Assembly: GCA_018262895.1 (NCBI GenBank)
Contig: JADFDJ010000004.1
Span: forward strand, 102,805-166,804
Direction of reading: 5' to 3'
Origin: Methanomassiliicoccus sp.
Lineage (GTDB): Archaea; Thermoplasmatota; Thermoplasmata; Methanomassiliicoccales; Methanomassiliicoccaceae
Length of the DNA stretch: 64,000 nt
The notes below the pieces were generated by a model that saw nothing but the letters and a program-made list of their open reading frames with translations, had not been told where the DNA came from and did no database searches. The translations under genes and the position numbers were made by a program. Shown piece by piece: positions 25,013 to 34,164 of this stretch (positions are counted from its first letter, which is position 1; each line of letters starts with the position of its first letter).

Positions 25013-26306
25013 CGGTTCCCTCCCCAACGTACAGGTGACAGCACACCTCATGCCCAGCCCCCACCTCCACCGGCCTGGGCTTCTCGCGGGAGCATCTCTC
25101 CATAGCCCGTGGGCAGCGGGGGTGGAACCGGCAGCCCGGGGGAGGGTCGATAAGGTCAGGGACCGTCCCCTTTATCACTTCCAGGCGCTCGCTGCGCTCG
25201 GTCACCCTGGGTATGGAACGGATAAGGCCCTGAGTGTAGGGGTGCAGGGGTGCCTGGAAGATATCGCACGCGGCCGCGGTCTCGACCACGACGCCAGCGT
25301 ACATCACACCCACACGGTCACAGGCCTCCGCCACCACTCCCAGATTGTGAGTTATGAGCAGGATTGATGTACCGGTCTCCTTCTGCAGGTCCTTCATAAG
25401 ATCCAGTATCTGCGCCTGGATGGTGACATCAAGGGCCGTCGTAGGCTCATCGGCGATAAGGAGCCAGGGGCGGCAGGCCAGGGCCATGGCGATCATGACC
25501 CGCTGCTGCATGCCTCCTGACAGCTCGAAGGGGTAGGAGTTCATTACCTTCTCAGGGTCCGCGATGTTAACGCTCTCGAGCATCACCTTGGCCCTGTTCA
25601 GCGTCTCTTCCTTCACAAGCCTCTCATGTCTCCTCAGAAGGGGTACCTTGGACGCAAGCTTCAACGACATCGCGTCCGGTTTCCTGCTCATCCTTTCCAG
25701 GAAACAGTGATCGATGCCGCCGGCCTCCCTGTACGGAGAGCCTTCTCCATCGGCTTGGGAGCTGTCCCCGAGCCGCCCCAGAACGGCCGATGCCAGCTCC
25801 TTGCGCTCATGAGCGAGCATCACCTCGCTGATCTGCTCGCCGATGGAGAGCACAGGGTTGAGCGAGGACGCGGGATTCTGGAATATCATGGAGATTAGGT
25901 TGCCCCTTATCTTCCGCATGTAACCCTCGCTGCGGGCCAGCAGGTCCCATTCGAGGACAAGATCCTCCAGCTCCTTCCTCGACTCGCGATGCCCATCGTC
26001 CGCGCCTCCATCCTGAGCGCTCCTGTCCTCGATCATGCTTTCCAGGTCCAGCTTTCTTGACCGGACGTCGTCGGGCATGGAGAACAAGATGTGCCCCGAG
26101 GTTATCCGGCCCGGTGGCGTCGGGAGCAGCCTCATGATGCAGTCGGCGGTCACGCTCTTCCCGCATCCAGTCTCGCCGACCAGGCCGAAGATCTCGCCTT
26201 TCCTGATGCGCAGACAGACCCCATCAAGGGCCCGGACGACGCCCTCGTACGTCTTGAACTCGACACGCAGGTCCTCGATCTCCAGTATCACGTTGGTGTC
26301 GGGCAC
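25002..26306 (-). CDS. oppD: Oligopeptide ABC transporter ATPase, OppD type
   Basis: A 434-residue ATPase, about 100 residues longer than usual. Walker A is GETGCGKS, the Q-loop [13 protein letters not shown], signature [16 protein letters not shown], Walker [13 protein letters not shown], switch His in LITHN, and the C-terminal oligo_HPY cysteine motif is in CRFHPRC. Extra charged sequence is inserted between Walker A and the Q-loop, and again after the Q-loop before the signature helix (a stretch containing [17 protein letters not shown]). GTG 26306 is chosen because GAGGAGGTGA lies about 4 bases before it; upstream residues are the end of oppC in another frame. Confidence 0.93.
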   Translation of the reverse strand: MPDTNVILEIEDLRVEFKTYEGVVRALDGVCLRIRKGEIFGLVGETGCGKSVTADCIMRLLPTPPGRITSGHILFSMPDDVRSRKLDLESMIEDRSAQDGGADDGHRESRKELEDLVLEWDLLARSEGYMRKIRGNLISMIFQNPASSLNPVLSIGEQISEVMLAHERKELASAVLGRLGDSSQADGEGSPYREAGGIDHCFLERMSRKPDAMSLKLASKVPLLRRHERLVKEETLNRAKVMLESVNIADPEKVMNSYPFELSGGMQQRVMIAMALACRPWLLIADEPTTALDVTIQAQILDLMKDLQKETGTSILLITHNLGVVAEACDRVGVMYAGVVVETAAACDIFQAPLHPYTQGLIRSIPRVTERSERLEVIKGTVPDLIDPPPGCRFHPRCPRAMERCSREKPRPVEVGAGHEVCCHLYVGEGTDGR

Positions 26307-26310
26307 AATG

Positions 26311-27315
26311 TCACCTCCTCGTCCTGGGGTCCAGCAGGTCCCGCAGACCATCCCCGAGTAGGTTAAATCCCATGACGAAGGTGAAGATGAACGCCCCGGG
26401 GAACACCCACGCCCAGTAGGGGTTGTACACCTGTCCTTCGTACAGCACTTGGGAGAAGATCAGCTCTGAGCCAGCCGAGATCATCCTTCCCCATTCGCAC
26501 ACCCCGGGCTGGCTGAAACCTATGAACGACAGGCCAGCGGCGGCAAGGACCACCATTCCCATGTCCATGGTCACCGCCACCAGCATGGGCGAGATTGAGT
26601 TGGGCATGATGTGGCGGAAGATGATCCGCCAGCCTCGCGCCCCTATGGCCCGGGCTGACTCCACATACGCGCTCTCCTTTATCGACAGGACCTGCCCCCT
26701 CACCAGCCTGGCGTATGCCGGCCACCATGCAACGATCATGGCCAGAACGATGTTGTCCAATGACCTGGTGAGAACGGCCACGATGGCCAACGCCAGGATG
26801 ATCGAGGGTATGGACAGGAACACATCGGTCACGCGCATCAGGGCCTCGTCTATGACGCCCCCGTAATAGCCTGCTATGGAGCCGAGGATAAGGCCGATGA
26901 GGGCGGCTATGCCCACGATGGTGATAGCTATCATCAGCGATGTCCTAGCACCCCAAATGACGCCGTAGTAGATGTCCTCGCCCGATTCGCCGGTGCCGAA
27001 GGGGTAGGAGATGGTGGCCGATCGGAGCTGGCCGTCCGTGCCCAGGTACTGGAAGGTGTAGTTGCTCCCAGGAGGCTTGGGCGATTGCAGGTCCATGCGG
27101 TTTATGCTGGGGTCGGGCTGCAGCCTCTCCGGCAGGGGAGGCGCCAGTACAGGCGCCAGTACGGCGATGATGACCACGAACAGTATCAGGACCATTCCGA
27201 CGATTGCGAGGGGGCTACGACGAAGCAGGAACATGGACCTGCGCACCTCCCTGATGCGGGGTCTCATACCCTTTCGGACCCTTTCCCATCGACCCCCACC
27301 GGTAGCGCTGGCCAT
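26311..27315 (-). CDS. oppC: Oligopeptide ABC transporter permease, OppC type
   Basis: A 334-residue permease. After a basic N-terminus comes the OppC-N segment (RRSPLAIVGMVLILFVVIIAVLAP), an external region of about 70 residues, then five membrane helices. The coupling motif is ESARAIGARGWRIIFRHIMPNSI, the EAA loop contacting the ATPases. It ends GDGLRDLLDPR, the family terminus. It follows oppB by 4 bases and its stop lies 5 bases before the oppD GTG. The gene order is oppA, oppB, oppC, oppD, oppF. Confidence 0.95.
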   Translation of the reverse strand: MASATGGGRWERVRKGMRPRIREVRRSMFLLRRSPLAIVGMVLILFVVIIAVLAPVLAPPLPERLQPDPSINRMDLQSPKPPGSNYTFQYLGTDGQLRSATISYPFGTGESGEDIYYGVIWGARTSLMIAITIVGIAALIGLILGSIAGYYGGVIDEALMRVTDVFLSIPSIILALAIVAVLTRSLDNIVLAMIVAWWPAYARLVRGQVLSIKESAYVESARAIGARGWRIIFRHIMPNSISPMLVAVTMDMGMVVLAAAGLSFIGFSQPGVCEWGRMISAGSELIFSQVLYEGQVYNPYWAWVFPGAFIFTFVMGFNLLGDGLRDLLDPRTRR

Positions 27316-27319
27316 GGGA

Positions 27320-28348
27320 TCACCCTAGCTTGACCCGGGGGTCAAGGTATGCGTACAGGATGTCCACGACCAGGCTTGACAGCACGATCAGTACTGCCGT
27401 GAAGAGAACAAAGCCCATTATGGGCGCCGTGGCCAGCTGGACGATCGCCTGCGTGGACCATCTTCCCAGCCCCGGCCAGGCGAAGATGGTCTCGGTTATG
27501 ACGGCTCCGCCAAGGAGGGTGCCGAAGGACATGCCGACCACCGTGGCCGTGGGTATGAGTGCGTTCCTGCGGGCGTGCCTGCCGATGACCTGCCTCTCCG
27601 GCAGGCCCTTGGACCGGGCGGCCTTGATGTAGTCCAGGTCCATGACCTCCAGCATGCTCGACCTCATCAGCCTGGTGATCACCGCGACCAGGGAGAAGGC
27701 CAGGGTCAAGGACGGGAGGATGATGTGCTTGACGCCATCGATGAACATAACGAGGTTTCCGTTTAGGAGCGAATCGACAAGGAACATACCGGTATAGGTA
27801 TTCCATCCAGCAGCGTACCTGCTGAAGAGAACGACGTCGTACTGGTACACCGCCGGAAGCCATCCGAGATACGAGTAGAAGACGTATTGCAGGACCAGGG
27901 CCATCACGAATATGGGTAGGGACACGCCCACTAGTGCCATTATCCTGGTGGTGTGGTCAACGGCCCTATCCTTGTGGGACGAGGAGAGGGTGCCCAGGTA
28001 GATGCCGAGGATCACGGCGATGAAGACGCTGACAATGGTCAGTTCCAGTGTGGCAGGGAAGAACTCCATGATGCTCTGCGTCACCGGGACGTCACCGTTG
28101 GTGGGGTCGGTACCCCAGTCCCCTCTGAAGATGGCCGATAGCCAATAGAAATACTGGGTGAGGATGTCGTCATCAAGGTGCATGCTCTCCCTGATGATGT
28201 CCCTTTGCTCGTCCGTCATGTGGGGGTTGGCGTACAAGGCCGCGGGGTCTCCGCCGATCCTTGTCAGACAGAAAACGAAAATGGAGATGCCTATCAGGAC
28301 AGGGATAAGCAGGAGCAACCTTCGGACGATGTAGGTTCTCATCCTCAA
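27320..28348 (-). CDS. oppB: Oligopeptide ABC transporter permease, OppB type
   Basis: A 342-residue permease beginning YIVRRLLLLIPVLIGISIFVF, the normal OppB N-terminus, with six membrane helices and the EAA coupling loop YIKAARSKGLPERQVIGRHARRNAL. The start is ATG 28348 or a second ATG two codons on. CTTTTATATCC on the minus strand (28382-28392) is a TATA candidate, so oppBCDF can be transcribed from a promoter separate from oppA, with oppA upstream. A perfect 10-base palindrome lies just upstream of it. Confidence 0.95.
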   Translation of the reverse strand: MRMRTYIVRRLLLLIPVLIGISIFVFCLTRIGGDPAALYANPHMTDEQRDIIRESMHLDDDILTQYFYWLSAIFRGDWGTDPTNGDVPVTQSIMEFFPATLELTIVSVFIAVILGIYLGTLSSSHKDRAVDHTTRIMALVGVSLPIFVMALVLQYVFYSYLGWLPAVYQYDVVLFSRYAAGWNTYTGMFLVDSLLNGNLVMFIDGVKHIILPSLTLAFSLVAVITRLMRSSMLEVMDLDYIKAARSKGLPERQVIGRHARRNALIPTATVVGMSFGTLLGGAVITETIFAWPGLGRWSTQAIVQLATAPIMGFVLFTAVLIVLSSLVVDILYAYLDPRVKLG

Positions 28349-28381
28349 GCCATTGACACCCAGGCACGAGAGAGGATTGTG

Positions 28382-28475
28382 GATATAAAAGGGTATTTTG
28401 ATAAAACGTAATGGTCAGATATCTGGAATATATTTTTTTATATCATATAATAATAAAAAGGAAGAAAAAGTTTGT
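28382..28475 (-). promoter_or_regulatory. oppA-oppB junction: terminator-like T runs, palindrome and oppB TATA box
   Basis: Reading on the minus strand after the oppA stop: T-rich runs (complement of the A-rich 28450-28470), which suit an archaeal terminator; then the palindrome CAGATATCTG (28416-28425); then the TATA-like CTTTTATATCC about 35 bases before the oppB ATG. A partial stop after oppA would give more binding protein than permease, which is common; here that is inference. Confidence 0.45.
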
Positions 28476-28483
28476 CGGTGGTC

Positions 28484-30946
28484 TCATCCCTTCCCGAGGG
28501 CATAGTAGTAGAGGCCAGAGTACATGGGGTTGTAGTAGTAGCCTGTCACCCATGACCTGTCCACGTGGAACTGCGTGGACTGCTTCGTCCAGATGAAGTA
28601 AGCGTTCTCCTGGCAGGCTCGGGAAATGTTGCTGTACATCATGTTCCTGGCGTCCTGGTCAAGCTCCGAGGAGGCTTCCTCTATCATCGCGTCAAGGGTA
28701 GCATTGTCGATGCCGGAAGTGCTGCTGAAAGTCCCCTGGCTGTGCAGCAGAGGGACCGCGAAATCATCAGGGTCAGAGTAGTCGGCCTGCCATGCAGAGA
28801 AGAACAGCGACAGCCGACCCTGGAAGGCCGCACTGTAATAGGATGATCCCAGCTCCACGACCTCCACGGTGATGCTCGGGGAGATGCTCTCCAACCCCTG
28901 CTCCAACAGCAGGCACCCGCTCTTCCACAGGTCGTTCCCCTGCATGTAGAAGATCCTGATATCGAAGCCTGTCTCCAGATAGCTCTTGCCCGGCTGGGAT
29001 GGGTTCTCCGCGAGAGAAAGCTGGTAAGCCGCATCGGTCAGGTTGAACTCATGGACTGGAACGGTCGGATCGTAACCGGACATGTTCTGTGGTATCGGCC
29101 CGTTCGGCTGGATGCCCGAGCCCAGCAGGACGTCCCTGATGTACTTCTGGTAATCGAACGCCTGGGCAAATGCCTTCCTCACATGGATATCTGCGAAGAA
29201 GTCGGAGGGTATGTTGCCAACCCCTCCGGATAGACCGGGCTTGATATCCTGGTTCATGAGCATGAAGTCGATGTTGAAATTGACCTGACCCTCGGTGATG
29301 GTCAGTCCCTCACGGTTCCTCACGTTGTTGGAGTATTGCCGGTCGATGAAGGCGTTGTCCGCATCCCCCGCCAGGAGAAGCATCTCCCTGGTGCTCTCCT
29401 GATAGACGTTCTGTATTATGACATGTGCCAGGGTCGCGGGTCCCTGCCAGTAATCATCGAACCTGTCCAGCTGGATGTACTGCTTCGCCACCCATTGGCC
29501 CAGCGTGAAGGCCCCTGTGCCAGCCACATGCCTGTCCATCCAGGTGTTGGGGGTGTTGAACTTATCGCCACCGGGTGTGTTCTCGGCCACCACCGCCTCA
29601 TCGACCACTGACCCCACCAGGAACGAGAGGATGTTCAAGAAGGCGGGGTAGGGCCGGACCAGGTGGAAGGTGACGGTCATGCCCGAGTTGTCAGAATCGA
29701 TGGAAGCATCAATGAGCGAGGCATCCAGGGCGGATCTGTTGTAGTCGGGGATCATTATCTGTCCGAGCATCCAGGCCGGTCCGTTGGGGTGGTTCATGGT
29801 GAGGACCCTCTCAATGGAGAACTCCACATCTGAGGGCTTCAGTACGTTGCCGGAGTGGAACAGCACGTTCGGCCGGATATGGAAGGTATACGTCAGCCCG
29901 TCCGCCGATATCCCTCCATTTTCCACGGTCGGGATCATGGTTGCCAGCATGGGCTTTAGTTCGGAGACGGAGGAGCCGTTGTACCAGACAAGGGTCTCGT
30001 AGCAGTTCTGAATGATCTCCCCACCGCCGGTCTCGGAGACCCTGGCGGGGTCAATGCTCTGCGGATCGGACACAGTGGCCACGACGAAGGTGTCCCCGTT
30101 CTTGATGTTCTGCTCTGAGTTGAAATTGCGGGGAAGGACCCCTATGGTGATGTAGTACCTTCCTGTGGTGTCATGAATAGAGACCACAGAGAGCTTTGCT
30201 ACGTATACGGTCCCATCCCCTGTGTACAGATGGGTCAGGTTGCTGGTGGCCTCTGCGAACCGATCTGCGAACGTTGTCTGGTTCGCGGCGAGGAGGGCGG
30301 CGACATCGATGGAGGTAGGAGTGGAACCATCGCCATGGTCCAAGCTCATGGACCTGATGTAGTTGCTTGACAGCATGGAGGTCCAGGTCGAACCGCTGAG
30401 CTCCGTGCTCCAGGCCTGCGAGGATGAGGCGTCGAAGAGAACGGAGGTGCTGGTGTTGATGAGCCTATCGCTGACGGCCATGAACGCCTGCGGCAAAGAG
30501 GAGTTGGCGGTGGTCGCGTTGGGGTTCACGCTCCTTTCGATCACCGTTATTGTCAGCGGAGAGTTCCAATTGGTTGCGGTATTCCCCTTGTTGTCCCTCA
30601 CGGTGAGGAAGACCATGAACATGCCCGGGACGTCGTAGGAGTGGGTGTTGCTAAAAGAAGTGGTGTTCTCGATGGCGCCATCACCAAAGTTCCATTGATA
30701 GTTGGCGATCTTTCCAGTGGCGGTACTGGTCGAGGCGTTGAAGGTTATGACCTCCCCGACCGCCGCCGCCATCCTGTCCGCGACCAATCCTGCGGTGGCC
30801 CTGCCCTCGCCGCTCCCCATCAAAAGCACCGCTCCGGCGATGGCGGCGATCATCAAGACCACGCTCAACACGATAGCGATCACCTTCGTGGATGGCCGTT
30901 TCTTACGTACATCCTCGGGAAGGGTACGGTTGTCTGCTCCCACCAT
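28484..30946 (-). CDS. oppA: Peptide-binding protein (OppA/SBP family 5) with an N-terminal PKD domain
   Basis: An 820-residue surface protein. Residues 20-43 form a signal anchor (VIAIVLSVVLMIAAIAGAVLLMG). Residues about 55-135 are a PKD beta-sandwich (ITFNAST ... YQWNFGDG ... THSYDVPGMFMVFLTV). A 130-residue stretch of unknown fold follows, and from about residue 275 an SBP_bac_5 domain (SIDPARVSETGGGEIIQNCYETLV; GNVLKPSDVEFSIERVL). It presumably captures peptides outside the membrane for OppBC. The PKD unit probably acts as a spacer or contacts the surface layer. Start ATG 30946 follows GGCGAGGAG. Being anchored N-terminally without a lipobox is the archaeal style. Confidence 0.93.
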   Translation of the reverse strand: MVGADNRTLPEDVRKKRPSTKVIAIVLSVVLMIAAIAGAVLLMGSGEGRATAGLVADRMAAAVGEVITFNASTSTATGKIANYQWNFGDGAIENTTSFSNTHSYDVPGMFMVFLTVRDNKGNTATNWNSPLTITVIERSVNPNATTANSSLPQAFMAVSDRLINTSTSVLFDASSSQAWSTELSGSTWTSMLSSNYIRSMSLDHGDGSTPTSIDVAALLAANQTTFADRFAEATSNLTHLYTGDGTVYVAKLSVVSIHDTTGRYYITIGVLPRNFNSEQNIKNGDTFVVATVSDPQSIDPARVSETGGGEIIQNCYETLVWYNGSSVSELKPMLATMIPTVENGGISADGLTYTFHIRPNVLFHSGNVLKPSDVEFSIERVLTMNHPNGPAWMLGQIMIPDYNRSALDASLIDASIDSDNSGMTVTFHLVRPYPAFLNILSFLVGSVVDEAVVAENTPGGDKFNTPNTWMDRHVAGTGAFTLGQWVAKQYIQLDRFDDYWQGPATLAHVIIQNVYQESTREMLLLAGDADNAFIDRQYSNNVRNREGLTITEGQVNFNIDFMLMNQDIKPGLSGGVGNIPSDFFADIHVRKAFAQAFDYQKYIRDVLLGSGIQPNGPIPQNMSGYDPTVPVHEFNLTDAAYQLSLAENPSQPGKSYLETGFDIRIFYMQGNDLWKSGCLLLEQGLESISPSITVEVVELGSSYYSAAFQGRLSLFFSAWQADYSDPDDFAVPLLHSQGTFSSTSGIDNATLDAMIEEASSELDQDARNMMYSNISRACQENAYFIWTKQSTQFHVDRSWVTGYYYNPMYSGLYYYALGKG

Positions 30947-31256
30947 GAACGTCTCCTCGCCTCTTCCCTGCAGCCAGAAGGGAAGAATAAGGTGGGATTA
31001 AGGTAAAACTATAAATATATTCTGCGCTGGTTGGTCATAAATTATCATTATTCGAAATAACATCTATATTCTCTTCATAATTTTTCTATCATCCAGTGTC
31101 CATCATTTGAAAAATGGGCTCTATGGAGCGTCTGTTTAACAGATTTGTACAATGGATATTGCCACGGAACGGAACGTGATAATGAGATCGAATCATTACC
31201 ATCAAAACGGCTCTTGCTGCTGATTGGTTATAGGCCTGTGAGCATGGTCGTTCTCA
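30947..31256. other. Intergenic region with the oppA promoter
   Basis: About 310 bases. The minus-strand TATA-like ATATATTTATAG (about 31012-31023) lies some 65-75 bases before the oppA start, so oppA has a short leader with a Shine-Dalgarno sequence. A perfect inverted repeat TCTGTT-T-AACAGA is at 31131-31143, function unknown. No gene or structured RNA was recognised. Confidence 0.45.
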
Positions 31257-31928
31257 TCACCTCAGGACCCGAAGCTCCACCCCGGCCGGGTTGAGGTCCC
31301 ATATCAGCTCCCGGGCGATCCTCAGCTTCTGCCGCTTTACATCAACGTCCCTCCCGGGCTTGGGTCGAGGGTCCTCCATGTCGAATCCCAGGAGATCGAT
31401 CCGCGTGGCCCCAAAATGCCGAGCGAGCATGACCGCACGGTCGCCGTCGGTGAACCCTCCGAAGTTGAAAATGCCCTCGAACGGCCGTGCTTGGGTTGTG
31501 GGGGTTATCTTCCCACCGAACCACGGTACGTATCTCTCGATCCTGTCAAGATTGTCACCATGGGCCAGGATCACCGCCACCGATCCCTGGGCATTGGCAC
31601 AGATCTGGTCCTCGACCTCACCGTCAAGATCGGTAACGATCAGGTCCGGCACCATGCCTAACTCGTGCATGAGCTTGGAGGTCGCCCCGTCGGCTGCCAG
31701 CACCGTTCCCTCGATAGTGTGCCTACGTAAGCTCATCTCTAAACTGGGCCCGTCGCCAAGGACCGTCACCTTCTCGCCTATGAGACGCTGGAGGCAGTCA
31801 GGATCACAGATGGTCCTTCCCTTGCACATCCGATGGAGGCGATACGCGGAAGCCTCGTCATCCCTCGTTGAGAGGCGGAGATCGCTCACGATACGATGAT
31901 AGTACGGCTCCCACTCTAGGAATTCCAT
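31257..31928 (-). CDS. mptE: 6-hydroxymethyl-7,8-dihydropterin pyrophosphokinase, MptE type
   Basis: A 223-residue protein of the DUF115/MptE family: KVTVLGDGPSLEM, VLAADGATSKLM, VPDLIVTDLDGEVEDQ, ILAHGDN and NFGGFTDGDRAVMLARHFG are its characteristic blocks. MptE transfers pyrophosphate from ATP to 6-hydroxymethyl-7,8-dihydropterin in the synthesis of tetrahydromethanopterin or folate-type cofactors in archaea. ATG 31928 begins MEFLEWEPYYHRI, the family N-terminus; the longer upstream frame is a shadow of the DUF373 gene. It starts 7 bases after that gene, which is a recurrent archaeal neighbour of pterin or RNA genes. Confidence 0.92.
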   Translation of the reverse strand: MEFLEWEPYYHRIVSDLRLSTRDDEASAYRLHRMCKGRTICDPDCLQRLIGEKVTVLGDGPSLEMSLRRHTIEGTVLAADGATSKLMHELGMVPDLIVTDLDGEVEDQICANAQGSVAVILAHGDNLDRIERYVPWFGGKITPTTQARPFEGIFNFGGFTDGDRAVMLARHFGATRIDLLGFDMEDPRPKPGRDVDVKRQKLRIARELIWDLNPAGVELRVLR

Positions 31929-31935
31929 GGCACAC

Positions 31936-33078
31936 CTACTCGGCGCCGTCGGCGTCGACGGCCGCCTCATCTCCTTTTGGGCCGTACATGTCCCGCAGGG
32001 AGGTGCTGAGGAGCCCTCCGAACCCTGCCAGCAGGAAGCCGGCGACGATCTCCAGAACGATGATCGTCTGGTCGAAGTCGCTGTACCCGAAGAATACCTC
32101 GGTGGCGTCCAATGCGCCCTGGATGATGAAGCCCAGCGCAAAAACGGTGACGGAGGCGATTATGTAAGGGTATGACAGCGTCCCCTTGTTCAGGTAGTGG
32201 CTTATGAAAAGCCCTACCTGGTATGTGAAGTAGGCGAACACCCACATCCACATCGTACCGTTGATGAAGAGCAATATCTTCAGGAATATGTCGTCATCAG
32301 GGTCCACCAGTGCCGCGTCCACTCCGTACATGACCCCGAGAAGGACCAGTAGGCCTGCAAGGACCACGAACGGCATCAGGGTGCTGCCCGACCTCATCGC
32401 CCTCCGAGCATTGGACCACCAATCGCTTAACCAATCGCCCAGCTTATAGGCGAACACCAGCAGGTACAGCCCCACCACCGCCCAGATCATCGCCAGTCCA
32501 ATATTGGTGAAAGATACGTCGGTGTCCCCGTTGAACAGCTTCACCAACGGGTCCAGAAGAGCGAATGTGCCGAAGACCAGCAGCGCAAGCCCTATGGGAG
32601 GGAACAAGCGCTTGCGGATCTTGTCGTCGTTGAGCATCTTGATGAGAATGTAGTAGGTGCTCTCCACGGTCGGCGCCTGCTTGACAAACACCTTCCGGAC
32701 CGAGTCCACCTTGACACGGGAGGATATGACGGGGTAGATGTACTCATCCTCCGCCCCATCGGACACCAGGACCACCCGGTCCGGCTTCACCTCCTTGAGC
32801 ACCGTCTCGAGCTGCGTGGATAGGGCGAGATCGCTCTGATAACCGACATGGGTGTCCCCGCATATCGTGGCCACCACTACGTCCATCCCCTGCTTAAGCA
32901 TCTCGTCGTACAGGCTCACCGCGGCCAGGACGGTGTTGGTGTCGGAATCCTCAGGGTCCTTCACGCCGAGGGACATGGCAGCGTTGAGGTTCTCTTCGCG
33001 ACCGATGAATGGGCTGTTAAGGCCAGTCTTGGACCCAAAATCATCATCACGGTCGACGCAGAGGACTAAAGTTCTCAT
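31936..33078 (-). CDS. DUF373 family membrane protein
   Basis: A 380-residue protein. The soluble N-terminal third opens MRTLVLCVDRDDDFG, then GREENLNAAMSLGVKDPEDSD and VVVATICGDTHVG, all hallmarks of DUF373. From about residue 155 there are six to seven membrane helices in the archaeal DUF373 pattern. No biochemical role is established. It precedes mptE by 7 bases on the same strand and is divergent from the zinc-ribbon gene. The C-terminal tail is acidic. Confidence 0.92.
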   Translation of the reverse strand: MRTLVLCVDRDDDFGSKTGLNSPFIGREENLNAAMSLGVKDPEDSDTNTVLAAVSLYDEMLKQGMDVVVATICGDTHVGYQSDLALSTQLETVLKEVKPDRVVLVSDGAEDEYIYPVISSRVKVDSVRKVFVKQAPTVESTYYILIKMLNDDKIRKRLFPPIGLALLVFGTFALLDPLVKLFNGDTDVSFTNIGLAMIWAVVGLYLLVFAYKLGDWLSDWWSNARRAMRSGSTLMPFVVLAGLLVLLGVMYGVDAALVDPDDDIFLKILLFINGTMWMWVFAYFTYQVGLFISHYLNKGTLSYPYIIASVTVFALGFIIQGALDATEVFFGYSDFDQTIIVLEIVAGFLLAGFGGLLSTSLRDMYGPKGDEAAVDADGAE

Positions 33079-33380
33079 CCTATATTCCTATCCAGTTCCC
33101 TCATTATTAAATTTTCCAGTTGCTATCTGAACCTGTCGTACCTTTATCGCAGGTTAACGGGCCATGATTGGTGCGATAGTTAATTCTTCCTATGGCCGAT
33201 GTGAAAGAGAGGAAAAACAATGATATCTAAGGAGAGAATGCTATAAAATCGATCATCTGATAATAGCATAGCCATGGTCAGCGAGATCCCTCCGGGGGCA
33301 AGGGACGGATGTATCAAAAGTTGATTTTTCTGTCAAAATGATTATAATAAAGGTAGCAAATCCAAAGGTTTGGAAATCTT
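33079..33380. other. Divergent intergenic region
   Basis: About 300 bases between the DUF373 gene and the zinc-ribbon protein. GGCCAT (33170-33175) and ATGGCC (33192-33197) can form a hairpin with a 16-base loop. CATCTGATAA (33254-33263) matches, on the minus strand, the first ten bases of the operator-like element near 18345. AATGATTATAATAAAGG near 33338 is a TATA-rich candidate for the plus-strand gene. No RNA gene was recognised. Confidence 0.4.
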
Positions 33381-34160
33381 ATGGACAAAACAACTGGCCT
33401 CAAGGAATGTCCTCGCTGTGGACTGAGGAACCGCCGGGGAGCTTACCAATGTGATTTCTGCGGTTGGGACTTCAAGACAGCTTCCGATGACTGGATGGGC
33501 CAATTGAACGATCTCGAGAAGATAAACCGGGAGGTAGCGACCATCGACATGGACACCTCCACGATGTCCAAGATCGAACTCACCATGAGGCGTCCCGCGG
33601 ACATACCCGCCAAGGAGAGAAAGCCAGAGCCTCCGGTGGAGCCCGCCCAAGTCACCGCCCAGGACCATGGCGATGTTCTCGCCCAGCCAGTGGCGGAGGT
33701 CCACTCCGTGGCCGAGCCGACCGTGGATGCGGTGACGGAAGCAGCGGTCAAGGAGGAGGCCCAGGTGGTAGCACCCCCGGCCGAGGTCAGTGCATCAACG
33801 GTCCCGGAGGCGAGAGCACCTGCCCGCAGCACGGTAAAGGACGAGAGCAGGCTTACCGATCTCCTCCAAAACCGATACCTCCTTCCTGGAGGCATGGTCA
33901 CGGCCGGATTGGCGGCCTACGCCGCAGGCATGCTGATGGTGACATCCCAGATGGTCGGCACTGTGGTCGGCTGGGGTATCGCGGCCCCTGCCTCAGGCCT
34001 GATGGCTTACGGCGTCATGCGCCTCGCACCCCTGCTCAAGCACAACGGCCGGGAGCGGGAGACCGTTCTCTGCCCCGTGTGCCACGAGGTCGTTAGCGAT
34101 AAGGACCCCCGATGCCCTTCCTGCGGCATGAAGTTCCAGGAGTCCTCGACCAAGGAGTAG
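33381..34160 (+). CDS. Zinc-ribbon membrane protein
   Basis: A 259-residue protein with a zinc ribbon at each end: CPRC...CDFC (Cys10, Cys13, Cys24, Cys27) and CPVC...CPSC near residues 232-250. Between them is a helical, Glu/Lys segment, a long Pro/Ala/Val/Glu-rich linker (about 75-155) that is probably unstructured, and two membrane helices (about 172-192 and 196-217). Both ribbons would be on the same, probably cytoplasmic, face. Such proteins are frequent in archaea and of unknown function. The beta-lactamase-fold gene begins 4 bases after it, so the two form an operon. Confidence 0.75.
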   Translation: MDKTTGLKECPRCGLRNRRGAYQCDFCGWDFKTASDDWMGQLNDLEKINREVATIDMDTSTMSKIELTMRRPADIPAKERKPEPPVEPAQVTAQDHGDVLAQPVAEVHSVAEPTVDAVTEAAVKEEAQVVAPPAEVSASTVPEARAPARSTVKDESRLTDLLQNRYLLPGGMVTAGLAAYAAGMLMVTSQMVGTVVGWGIAAPASGLMAYGVMRLAPLLKHNGRERETVLCPVCHEVVSDKDPRCPSCGMKFQESSTKE

Positions 34161-34164
34161 AGGC

